This document shows positions 44,762-53,174 of a DNA stretch of 64,000 bases, one piece after another. The notes under the pieces are model-generated. The model had not been told where the DNA came from, made no database searches, and saw only the letters and a list, made by a program, of their open reading frames with translations. Position 1 is the stretch's first letter; each line of letters starts with the position of its first letter. The stretch comes from Pseudoalteromonas byunsanensis (GTDB taxonomy: Bacteria > Pseudomonadota > Gammaproteobacteria > Enterobacterales > Alteromonadaceae): assembly GCF_001854475.1 (NCBI RefSeq), contig NZ_MNAN01000034.1, positions 135,698 through 199,697 on the forward strand, given 5' to 3'. A program made the position numbers and the translations under genes.

Positions 44762-45895
44762 CTATTTAGTTAAATCATCAAAAAACTTTTTTACACCATC
44801 GAAGAAGCCCTGAGCTTTAGGACGGTTTTTACCGTTCATTCCACCCATACTCTCTTCAAACTCTCTCAACAGCTCTTTTTGGCGCTCGTTAAGGTTGACT
44901 GGCGTCTCTAGTACAACTTTACAGATCAAATCACCCACAGCCCCGCTGCGTACAGACTTAACGCCTTTGCCACGCATACGGAACATTTTGCCCGTTTGAC
45001 TCTCAGCTGGGATCTTAAGATTTGCTCGGCCATCAAGTGTTGGCACCTCAATTTCACCGCCTAATGCCGCAGTACTGAAGCTAATAGGCACTTCACAGTA
45101 CAGGTTATTTCCATCACGGGTAAAAATCGGATGTTCACGTACCGCAACCTGAACATACAAGTCGCCCGATGGTGCGCCGTGTAACCCAGCTTCCCCTTCG
45201 CCCGATAAACGAATACGGTCACCAGTATCAACACCTGCAGGGATCTTCACATTCAGTGTTTTTGTCTTTTCTACGCGACCTTGTCCGTGACACTTGTTAC
45301 ATGGGTCTGAGATGATTGACCCAGTTCCTTGGCACGTTGGACACGTTTGCTGAACAGCGAAAAAGCCCTGACGCATTTGAACTTGGCCAGCACCATGACA
45401 GGTAGTACATGTTTTTGGTTTTGAACCCGCTTTTGCACCACTGCCATCACAAGGGCTACAACTTACCCAAGTTGGCACTTTAATTTCAGCTTCCTTACCA
45501 CGAACCGCTTCTTCGAGTGAAAGGTCCATGTTGTAACGAAGGTCTGCGCCACGTTGCTGACGAGATTGACGACGCCCACCGCCACCAAAAATATCACCGA
45601 ATACGTCGCCAAAAATATCGCCAAAGTCACCTTGACCGCCACCAAAACCGCCGTGGCCACCGCCATTCTGATCAAAGGCTGCATGGCCGTATTGGTCATA
45701 CATCTGACGCTTTTGGCTATCAGTTAGTACTTCGTAAGCTTCTTTTACTTCTTTAAACTTAGTTTCTAGCTCAGCATTACCCGCCGTACGGTCTGGGTGA
45801 TACTTCATCGCCAAGCGCTTATACGCTTTTTTTATGTCACGTTCGCTGGCATCTTTGCTAACGCCTAGTACTTCGTAATAATCACGTTTTGACAT
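44762..45895 (-). CDS. dnaJ: chaperone DnaJ (377 aa)
   Basis: Domain order: J domain ([23 protein letters not shown] motif in KYHPDRTAG), Gly/Phe-rich linker ([19 protein letters not shown]), four CxxCxGxG zinc-finger repeats ([32 protein letters not shown]), and the substrate-binding C-terminus. It works with DnaK and GrpE in protein folding and heat shock. The ATG at 45895 is used; M1 of the longer frame adds three residues. It lies 123 bp behind dnaK with a hairpin in between. Confidence 0.97.
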   Translation of the reverse strand: MSKRDYYEVLGVSKDASERDIKKAYKRLAMKYHPDRTAGNAELETKFKEVKEAYEVLTDSQKRQMYDQYGHAAFDQNGGGHGGFGGGQGDFGDIFGDVFGDIFGGGGRRQSRQQRGADLRYNMDLSLEEAVRGKEAEIKVPTWVSCSPCDGSGAKAGSKPKTCTTCHGAGQVQMRQGFFAVQQTCPTCQGTGSIISDPCNKCHGQGRVEKTKTLNVKIPAGVDTGDRIRLSGEGEAGLHGAPSGDLYVQVAVREHPIFTRDGNNLYCEVPISFSTAALGGEIEVPTLDGRANLKIPAESQTGKMFRMRGKGVKSVRSGAVGDLICKVVLETPVNLNERQKELLREFEESMGGMNGKNRPKAQGFFDGVKKFFDDLTK

Positions 45896-45969
45896 AGTTA
45901 TCACATTACTCTAGTTAAATGATGCGCCTGAGCTCATCAAACTGGCCTGAGGCCAAAATTTACATACAC

Positions 45970-46007
45970 TAAGGGCGCGACAAGCGAAATTCGCCAGCGC
46001 GCCCTTA
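45970..46007 (-). promoter_or_regulatory. dnaK-dnaJ intergenic hairpin
   Basis: TAAGGGCGCG and CGCGCCCTTA form a 10-bp perfect stem with an inner small palindrome (GCGAAATTCGC). No T run follows on the minus strand. It may attenuate or stabilise the transcript so that dnaJ is made less than dnaK. Confidence 0.6.
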
Positions 46008-46018
46008 CAAGTCAACAA

Positions 46019-47938
46019 TTACTTGTCGTCTTTAACTTCTTCAAACTCAGCGTCAACAACATCGTCGTCTTGCTTTGAAGAACCTTTAGCGCCAGCATCA
46101 GCACCCGCTTGGCCCGCTTGAGCTTTAGCCTGTGCGATTTCCATAAGCTTTTGTGACTTCTCAGCTAGAGCTTGCACTTTAGCATCGATCTCTTCTTTGC
46201 TGTCGCCTTTGATAGCTGTTTCAAGCTCACTTAGTGCCGCTTCAATCGCTTCTTTGTCTTCAGCTGGTAGTGCATCGCCCGCTTCTTCAACTTGCTTACG
46301 CGTACCGTGAACCATTGCATCAGCCTGGTTACGTGAAGATACTAGCTCTTCGAACTTCTTATCTTCTTCCGCATTAGCTTCGGCATCACGTACCATTTTT
46401 TCTACTTCGTCATCACTTAGACCTGAAGAAGCTTGGATGGTGATCTTCTGCTCTTTACCTGTATCTTTATCTTTTGCAGATACGTGTAAGATACCGTCCG
46501 CATCAACATCGAAAGTAACTTCGATTTGAGGTACACCACGCTGTGCTGGGCGAATACCTTCTAGGTTAAATTGACCTAGAGACTTGTTATCGCTTGAACG
46601 CTTACGCTCACCTTGTAGTACGTGAATCGTTACCGCAGACTGATTATCTTCAGCTGTTGAGAATGTTTGCGACTTCTTAGTAGGAATAGTCGTGTTCTTC
46701 TCAATTAGTGCGGTCATCACTTGACCCATTGTCTCAATACCTAGTGATAGAGGACATACGTCAAGTAGTAGAACATCTTTTACGTCACCAGCAAGTACAC
46801 CACCTTGAACCGCAGCACCAACTGCTACCGCTTCATCAGGGTTAACATCTTTACGTGGCTCTTTACCGAAGAACTCTGCTACTGTCTTCTGAACTAGCGG
46901 CATACGTGTTTGACCACCTACTAGGATGATGTCATTTACTTCACCTACAGATAAATCAGCATCAGCTAGAGCACGTTTTAGCGGCTCAATTGACTGAGCA
47001 ACTAAGTCTTCAACCAGTGACTCAAGTTTTGCACGAGTTAACTTAACGTTCATGTGCTTAGGACCTGATGCGTCAGCAGTTACGTAAGGTAGATTTACCT
47101 CTGTTTGCTGTGCAGATGAAAGCTCAATCTTTGCTTTTTCTGCCGCTTCTTTAACACGCTGCATTGCTAGCGGGTCAGTTTTAAGGTCGATACCTTGGTC
47201 TTTTTTGAACTCTGCTACGAGATAGTTGATAACGCGGTTATCGAAGTCTTCACCACCTAAGTGAGTGTCACCATTAGTAGCTAGTACTTCGAACGTGTGC
47301 TCACCATCTACTTCATCAATTTCGATGATTGAGATATCGAATGTACCACCACCTAAATCGTATACCGCAATAACGTTGTCGCCTTGCTTTTTGTCCATAC
47401 CGTATGCAAGAGCAGCGGCTGTAGGCTCGTTGATAATACGCTTAACTTCAAGACCCGCGATACGACCTGCATCTTTTGTTGCTTGACGTTGTGAGTCATT
47501 AAAGTATGCAGGTACTGTGATAACAGCTTCAGTTACTTCTTCGCCTAAGAAGTCTTCTGCTGTTTTCTTCATTTTTTTCAGTACTTCAGCTGAAATTTGT
47601 GGTGCAGCACGTTTTTCACCACGTACCTCTACCCATGCATCACCATTATCTGCTTTAACGATTTGAAAAGGCATGATACCGATATCGCGTTGTACTTCTT
47701 CGTCTTCAAAACGACGACCAATTAAACGCTTAATCGCAAATAGTGTGTTTTGTGGGTTTGTCACCGCTTGGCGCTTAGCCGGCTGACCTACAAGTGTTTC
47801 ACCTTCTGCTGTATATGCAATAATTGAAGGGGTTGTACGATCACCCTCAGCGTTTTCGATAACGCGTGCTTTATCACCATCTAGTACTGCTACACAAGAG
47901 TTAGTAGTACCTAAATCGATTCCAATAATTTTACCCAT
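46019..47938 (-). CDS. dnaK: molecular chaperone DnaK/Hsp70 (639 aa)
   Basis: The ATPase domain has [20 protein letters not shown], the connect regions [15 protein letters not shown] and [11 protein letters not shown], and a full substrate-binding domain from about residue 390, ending with the Gly/Lys tail and [12 protein letters not shown], the co-chaperone motif. All residues of family length are present. It lies upstream of dnaJ and has a probable heat-shock promoter at 47985-48014. grpE is not in the window. Confidence 0.98.
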   Translation of the reverse strand: MGKIIGIDLGTTNSCVAVLDGDKARVIENAEGDRTTPSIIAYTAEGETLVGQPAKRQAVTNPQNTLFAIKRLIGRRFEDEEVQRDIGIMPFQIVKADNGDAWVEVRGEKRAAPQISAEVLKKMKKTAEDFLGEEVTEAVITVPAYFNDSQRQATKDAGRIAGLEVKRIINEPTAAALAYGMDKKQGDNVIAVYDLGGGTFDISIIEIDEVDGEHTFEVLATNGDTHLGGEDFDNRVINYLVAEFKKDQGIDLKTDPLAMQRVKEAAEKAKIELSSAQQTEVNLPYVTADASGPKHMNVKLTRAKLESLVEDLVAQSIEPLKRALADADLSVGEVNDIILVGGQTRMPLVQKTVAEFFGKEPRKDVNPDEAVAVGAAVQGGVLAGDVKDVLLLDVCPLSLGIETMGQVMTALIEKNTTIPTKKSQTFSTAEDNQSAVTIHVLQGERKRSSDNKSLGQFNLEGIRPAQRGVPQIEVTFDVDADGILHVSAKDKDTGKEQKITIQASSGLSDDEVEKMVRDAEANAEEDKKFEELVSSRNQADAMVHGTRKQVEEAGDALPAEDKEAIEAALSELETAIKGDSKEEIDAKVQALAEKSQKLMEIAQAKAQAGQAGADAGAKGSSKQDDDVVDAEFEEVKDDK

Positions 47939-47984
47939 GAATCTTCTCCGACTTCAAAATTCGTTGTTCTGTTAGATGCTTTTG

Positions 47985-48014
47985 TAAATAAGGGCAACAA
48001 AATTGAATTCAAGC
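47985..48014 (-). promoter_or_regulatory. candidate sigma-32 (heat-shock) promoter of dnaK
   Basis: On the minus strand CTTGAA (48013-48008) is followed after 13 bases by CCCTTATTTA (47994-47985), close to the CTTGAAA-N11-16-CCCCATNT sigma-32 consensus. It lies about 47 bp upstream of the dnaK ATG. Confidence 0.65.
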
Positions 48015-48174
48015 TTAAAAGTGAAAAAAATTTCGTTTTTTTTACTTTTATTTAGTTCTGGGCACTTTTTAGGCTAAAAATAGTGCTTTCAACGCCGAGT
48101 TTTGACCGAACCAAACTGGTCTGACCTCAAAAGCTATGTTATAAACTGCTAAACAAAAGTCTTTAGGGGATGTT

Positions 48175-48966
48175 ATGCATTTCGATCAATTATTGGCTCA
48201 AGCTGCAGCACTGGGAAATAACTCAATGCAGTTCCCAGCAAACTGGTGTCAGGGACGTACCGCATTTGGCGGGCTTTCCGCAGCGCTTATGTATCAAGCA
48301 ATAAGGCAACATGTAGACAGCGAGCGCCGACTACTTTCATTGAGCACTAATTTTGTAGGTCCGTTATTAGCCGAACGTGATTTTACCATTCAAGTTGAAG
48401 TACTTCGCACAGGTAAAAACAGCAATCAAGTCATGGCGAAAATTACTCAAGATGAACAAGTTGTTGTTATAACACAGGCGTGTTTTGGCGCTAGACGCAG
48501 CTCTAAAGTTCGTGTTGACGTATCAAAAAAAATGACCTTAAAGCCTGTTAATGAAAGACATATGCTGCCTTATCAACAAGGTTTAATGCCTGAATTTTTC
48601 CAACATGTTTCATTATGTCCGCAACAAGGCGGAATGCCATTTACTAATGCCGATACTTCTCACTTAGGTGGCTGGATGCGTTTTAAAGATACACCACAGA
48701 GTATGAATGAAGCACATATCATCGCGCTCACAGATGCATGGCCTCCCACTCTACTACAAATGTACCAACAGCCAGCTCCTGCCAGCAGTATGTCTTGGTA
48801 TCTAGAGTTTGTTCAGGAGCCCCAACTAGAAGCAGATGATTGGTTAGGGTTCGAAGCAATCACCCATCATTGCAAAGACGGTTACGGACTAGAAGACGGA
48901 TGCATTTGGAGCAGTAAAGGCGACTTGCTAGCTCTTACTCGCCAAACCGTGGCATTATTCGATTAG
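48175..48966 (+). CDS. acyl-CoA thioesterase-like hotdog protein (263 aa)
   Basis: A double-hotdog thioesterase of the TesB type: MQFPANWCQGRTAFGGLSAALMYQA at the start (one hotdog with its active-site region), LLSLSTNFVGPLL, and the second half from about residue 135 with HLGGWMRFKDTP and SSMSWYLEFV. It should hydrolyse acyl-CoA esters. It is a single gene divergent from dnaK, ending before a terminator. The ATG at 48175 follows GGGGAT. Confidence 0.8.
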   Translation: MHFDQLLAQAAALGNNSMQFPANWCQGRTAFGGLSAALMYQAIRQHVDSERRLLSLSTNFVGPLLAERDFTIQVEVLRTGKNSNQVMAKITQDEQVVVITQACFGARRSSKVRVDVSKKMTLKPVNERHMLPYQQGLMPEFFQHVSLCPQQGGMPFTNADTSHLGGWMRFKDTPQSMNEAHIIALTDAWPPTLLQMYQQPAPASSMSWYLEFVQEPQLEADDWLGFEAITHHCKDGYGLEDGCIWSSKGDLLALTRQTVALFD

Positions 48967-48995
48967 TGCTTTGTTTAAACACACTTTGATTTAAC

Positions 48996-49021
48996 GCCTC
49001 ACAATTGTGAGGCTCTTCATT
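48996..49021 (+). terminator. rho-independent terminator
   Basis: GCCTCACA and TGTGAGGC form an 8-bp stem around ATT, followed by TCTTCATTTTTT, downstream of the thioesterase gene. Confidence 0.75.
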
Positions 49022-49156
49022 TTTTGGTCTCCAATCACATCACCATCAATCCTCGCATACATGGCGCTTTGTGGATTGCTCTTTAATCATTAGATCAAAT
49101 TTGCACTCGTCTCGTATTTGCAGCACACTTAGAGTAAGACTCTGGATTTAGATGAT

Positions 49157-50371
49157 TTGTTTGTGATACTCGCCTGTAAACACTGCGACAAAATTATTAA
49201 TGTCGGGCATATCGGACAGCAGCAACGTGCGCTATGTCCATATTGTGGCTCACAGCTTTTCAGTTGTAGAAATAATCAACAACAATGGATTAATGCATTT
49301 AGTATTGCATCACTGCTGTTTCTTTTTTCTAGTCTTTACCCCTCGTTTATTTCATTTAGTCAGCACGGCCTCAAACAGCAGATAAGCCTTTGGGATGCTG
49401 CTATGTTGCTCGGTGACACATATAGTACGATGCTGGCATTTGTGTTTATTTTTACTATTTTACTTATGCCACTTGCAGTGTGTTCTTTGGTCCTAATTGC
49501 TCAAAGCCCGCTGTGGAGGCGGCTAAATCCACATAATGCTAGATGGATATCAAAATCTTTGAGTTACATCGTGCCTCTCAATTTAGCTGATATTTTTCTA
49601 GTTGCTGTATTAGTAAGTGCTTTTAAATTAATGGCTTATGCTGATTTGGAATTAGGCTATGGCTTTTGGGCATACGTGCTGTTTGTTTTCTGTTTCATAG
49701 AACTGTTAACGCTAATTGATGAGAATGAACTTTGGCAACGCCAACAACCACAATTTGAGCCAAAAACACTGTTTTGTGGAAAAAGCGCTAAATCGCAGGC
49801 ACTCAAGCAATGCGGTGTATGTGGTCAATTATCGTCAAGCACACATTGTCCACGCTGTTACGCCAAAACTTACTTTCGAAAACCGCAAGCTAATGCCAGA
49901 GCACTTGCTTGGATGGTAACTGCCTTAGTTCTGATGGTACCGGCAAATTTATTGCCTATCATGAATACAGTTAACCTTGGTCAAAATACCTTTGCTACAA
50001 TTTTCTCAGGTATTGTTATTCTTTGGCAAGATGGTTCATACCCTGTTGCGATTATTATTTTCGTTGCCAGTATTTGTATTCCAATCATCAAAGCTCTGGC
50101 ATTATTTTATTTACTCATTGAAACTCAGCGCTGTAAAAGAGTTGAACAAGCATCAAAGCTATACAGGTGGTTGGAATGGATGGGTAAATGGTCAATGATT
50201 GACGTCTTTGTTGTCATCATTTTGGTCTCTTTGGTACAACTGGGTACCGTATTAACAGTAGAGCCACAGATTGGCATTGTATTTTTCGCAGTTATGGTTC
50301 TTTGTCAGATGATGTCAGTACATAGCTTTGATCCAAGAATTTTATGGGATAGATTAACCCCTCATGAGTGA
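49157..50371 (+). CDS. pqiA: paraquat-inducible protein A family membrane protein (404 aa)
   Basis: Two halves, each with a zinc-ribbon (CKHCDK and CPYCGS in the first, CGVCGQ and CPRCYAK in the second) followed by four membrane segments, as in PqiA. NLLPIMNTVNLGQNTFATIFSG and KWSMIDVFVVIILVSLVQLG are characteristic. It works with PqiB and PqiC in lipid transport across the periplasm. The start is not certain: TTG at 49157 or GTG at 49163. It overlaps pqiB by eight bases. Confidence 0.9.
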   Translation: MFVILACKHCDKIINVGHIGQQQRALCPYCGSQLFSCRNNQQQWINAFSIASLLFLFSSLYPSFISFSQHGLKQQISLWDAAMLLGDTYSTMLAFVFIFTILLMPLAVCSLVLIAQSPLWRRLNPHNARWISKSLSYIVPLNLADIFLVAVLVSAFKLMAYADLELGYGFWAYVLFVFCFIELLTLIDENELWQRQQPQFEPKTLFCGKSAKSQALKQCGVCGQLSSSTHCPRCYAKTYFRKPQANARALAWMVTALVLMVPANLLPIMNTVNLGQNTFATIFSGIVILWQDGSYPVAIIIFVASICIPIIKALALFYLLIETQRCKRVEQASKLYRWLEWMGKWSMIDVFVVIILVSLVQLGTVLTVEPQIGIVFFAVMVLCQMMSVHSFDPRILWDRLTPHE

Positions 50372-52019
50372 ACATGCATATATAGAATCAAAACCTAAGT
50401 TCTCCGTTATTTGGTTTGTGCCGATTATTGCCTTATGCGTAACCATCTGGATGTTATACCAGCACCAACTCAATAAAGGTCATACTGTGTTTATAAAAAT
50501 GTCTAATGCTGACGGTATAATTGCAGGTAAAACTCAAGTAAGAGTACGTAGCGTAAAAATTGGGCTAGTAGAATCACTTCGTTTACAACTTGATCAAAAT
50601 GCCGTAATAGCAAAAGTTCAAATCGATACCATGTATGAACCCTTACTAACGTCAGACGCAAAAATATGGGTCGTAAAACCCCGTATTGATGAGTCCGGCA
50701 TCTCTGGAATGAATACACTGCTCTCTGGTGTATATCTCGAGCTTGAGCCTGGCACCAGCAAAGTAAAATCTTCATTATTTACTTTGCAAGATGAACCCGC
50801 TCTCATTGGTGCCGATATTGATGGTAAACGCTATAAACTCAAATCTAGACACGCAGAGGTTTTAGACGTCGGTACTGGCATTTATTTTCGCAACTTCAAA
50901 ATTGGCCAAATAGAATCTGCTAACTTCAATATTGACAATCTTGCAATGGAATATGGTATTTTCGTATTCTCTCCTTATGACCAGCTCATCGCAAACAACA
51001 TGATTTTTTGGGTAGCTTCTGGCGTGTCTATCAATTTATCAACCGAAGGCATTAATGTGTCTACGGGCAGCTTATCAAAGCTCATTAAAGGTGGAATTTC
51101 GGTAGACTACCCACCTGATCAGGCCCCATCCGAAATAGCTCAAAGCCAAATGAGCTTTACTTTACACGAGAATTTTTCAACAGCATTGGAGCAACGCTTT
51201 GATGATTATGACTTTTACCTGATAGAATTTGAGCAATCCATTCGCGGTTTACGCTCTGGTGCTCCTGTTGAATACCGAGGAATGCGAATTGGTACGGTTG
51301 AACAAGCTCCAGCACAATTAAAACGCAATGGTCAGCCTTTATATTTTCAACAAGACAGCACCTCGATCCCTGTTTTGATCCGTATCGAATATGGTCGTTT
51401 ATTTGAGCGAAGTGAAATTGCCAGAGAATATTGGCAACAGCATATAGAAAAATGGATTAGAAATGGATTGAGAGCTTCGTTAAAAAGTGGCAATATGTTA
51501 ACGGGTGCGATCTATATAGAGCTTGATTTCTATCCAGATGCACCAGACGCGCGCGTGATGACATCTTCGCTGTATCCAACTCTGCCAAGTGTCTCAAGCG
51601 GCTTCACAGCATTATCGGAACAGGTCACTAAACTTTTAAATAAGCTCAATGACCTACCTGTAAACAATACGTTAGAACAACTAGACGGAACGTTGAAAGA
51701 ATATAGGCAACTGGCAATGGAAATGAATGAATTAGTGGGCTCATTTAACCAAACTGGTACTGCTAGCAAAGTGAATGAGAACTTAGACAATATTAAAGTT
51801 ACGTTAACTCAGTTAACATCAAGTTTGCGACAATTTGAAAAGACACTGACTCATTATCAGCAAGACTCAACAATGGTTGAGCAATTGACTGATACCTTGG
51901 AAGAGTTAGAAAGTTTATCAAACACATTAAAACCCTTTGCAAAAGGCTTAAACGAACAACCAAATATGATAATTTTCAATAAACAAACGCCTGACGATCC
52001 AGAGCCTAGGAAAAAGTAA
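50364..52019 (+). CDS. pqiB: PqiB-type MCE-domain protein (551 aa)
   Basis: One N-terminal membrane segment (FSVIWFVPIIALCVTIWML) is followed by three MCE domains (from about 40, 155 and 275), each with the VRSVKIGLVESL-type strands, and a C-terminal helical rod (about 440-540). PqiB forms a tube in the periplasm that carries lipids between the membranes. Full family length. ATG 50364 lies inside pqiA. Confidence 0.93.
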   Translation: MSEHAYIESKPKFSVIWFVPIIALCVTIWMLYQHQLNKGHTVFIKMSNADGIIAGKTQVRVRSVKIGLVESLRLQLDQNAVIAKVQIDTMYEPLLTSDAKIWVVKPRIDESGISGMNTLLSGVYLELEPGTSKVKSSLFTLQDEPALIGADIDGKRYKLKSRHAEVLDVGTGIYFRNFKIGQIESANFNIDNLAMEYGIFVFSPYDQLIANNMIFWVASGVSINLSTEGINVSTGSLSKLIKGGISVDYPPDQAPSEIAQSQMSFTLHENFSTALEQRFDDYDFYLIEFEQSIRGLRSGAPVEYRGMRIGTVEQAPAQLKRNGQPLYFQQDSTSIPVLIRIEYGRLFERSEIAREYWQQHIEKWIRNGLRASLKSGNMLTGAIYIELDFYPDAPDARVMTSSLYPTLPSVSSGFTALSEQVTKLLNKLNDLPVNNTLEQLDGTLKEYRQLAMEMNELVGSFNQTGTASKVNENLDNIKVTLTQLTSSLRQFEKTLTHYQQDSTMVEQLTDTLEELESLSNTLKPFAKGLNEQPNMIIFNKQTPDDPEPRKK

Positions 52020-52634
52020 ATGCGTAATCTTGGGTGCTGTTTTTTTATTTTGTTGCTGAGTGCATGTAGTAGCCCTACAAGCCAAACGAGCCACTATTAT
52101 GGCTTTTCATTAGAGTTGCCGCAGAACACACTCTCCGATACAGGTCAATATACTCAGACGCTCAAAGTAAATACCGTTAAAATGAGTGGTACAGCTGATC
52201 AACAAGGTATTGTGCAACGGCTGGACAATAATAAGGTATCAGTAGCGCAATATCATTTTTGGGCAGAGCATCCTAGCTATATGCTCACACGTTCGCTTAA
52301 TCACACGCTTTCTGAGCATTTACCTCAATGGCAAATTCTAAATACTACAGTGCCCACTACTACGAACAATAACTATTTGTTGTCAGTTGTTGTCGATGAT
52401 TTTGCAGGGCATTTTGCAGCAGGTTCTCTGATCAGTGGGCGCTGGTTTGTCTACACTTATCAAGATGGCAACCCAGAGCTACTCATGCACAAAACATTTA
52501 CTTTAACTGAACCCCTTAAAGAAAACGGCTTCTCTCCTTTGGTGCAGGCATTGCAAGTTTCATGGCTAGAACTGGGCGCCGATATTTCCTCTGAGCTTGC
52601 TAGTCTTGAGCAAAATCCTGACGATACAAACTAG
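52020..52634 (+). CDS. pqiC: PqiC-type outer membrane lipoprotein (204 aa)
   Basis: The lipobox LLLSAC follows a short signal (MRNLGCCFFILLLSAC). The mature part is the ABC-type transport auxiliary (DUF330) domain with a HYYGFSLELPQ start and SVVVDDFAGHFAAGSLISGR. It anchors the PqiB tube in the outer membrane. Immediately behind pqiB with no gap. Its last 35 bases overlap the convergent GNAT gene. Confidence 0.9.
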   Translation: MRNLGCCFFILLLSACSSPTSQTSHYYGFSLELPQNTLSDTGQYTQTLKVNTVKMSGTADQQGIVQRLDNNKVSVAQYHFWAEHPSYMLTRSLNHTLSEHLPQWQILNTTVPTTTNNNYLLSVVVDDFAGHFAAGSLISGRWFVYTYQDGNPELLMHKTFTLTEPLKENGFSPLVQALQVSWLELGADISSELASLEQNPDDTN

Positions 52635-53115
52635 CTGGCTTCATACTGTTGTCTAGTATCACCTTTTGCTGATAATTAAACCCACATGCTTGCAGCAGTT
52701 TGGCACTAGGTGCATTATCTGGCGAGGTAATTGCGATAACAGAAGCTAACCCTAGCTTTTCACGCGCAAATTCGAGTAGCGCTGTTGCGGCCTCCCGCGC
52801 AAAACCTTGCCCCGTATAGTCATCTAAAAACGCATAACCAAGGTCTGGAACATTAAAGATTGGACGCTGGTAAAAGCCTGCAATACCGATGGGTGTCCCA
52901 TCAGCTAGGGTAACAATATATGGCGCCTTTTCACTAATCGTGTAAGGCTCTAAAAAAGCATTCTTAATATAGTTATGTGCGCTTTCAACTGTATGCACTT
53001 GTTTATCAGCAATGTTATCTATGAAGCTTGCTTGATTGAGTAATTGTAAAATAAAGTTGGCATCATCAAGATGCGCCTGGCGAAGCACCAAACGTTTTGT
53101 GTTTATTATTGTCAT
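52600..53115 (-). CDS. RimJ/RimL-type GNAT acetyltransferase (171 aa)
   Basis: MTIINTKRLVLRQAHLDDAN is the usual N-terminus. The acetyl-CoA site is GYAFLDDYTGQGFAREAATA (GQGFA loop), followed by IAITSPDNAPSAKLLQACGF. It is probably an alanine-type N-acetyltransferase acting on a protein or small molecule. The gene is convergent with pqiC and overlaps its end, which may limit evolution of both tails. ATG 53115. Confidence 0.9.
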   Translation of the reverse strand: MTIINTKRLVLRQAHLDDANFILQLLNQASFIDNIADKQVHTVESAHNYIKNAFLEPYTISEKAPYIVTLADGTPIGIAGFYQRPIFNVPDLGYAFLDDYTGQGFAREAATALLEFAREKLGLASVIAITSPDNAPSAKLLQACGFNYQQKVILDNSMKPASLYRQDFAQD

Positions 53116-53174
53116 TTTGGATTACCTTAGGTGAAAGTGGGTGGATACGCACAGCATACCCACCTCCCGCTTGC

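Noticed and set aside
48967..49156. A further gene between the thioesterase and pqiA
   Set aside because: Only a terminator and promoter-like sequence are seen; no frame with a ribosome site.
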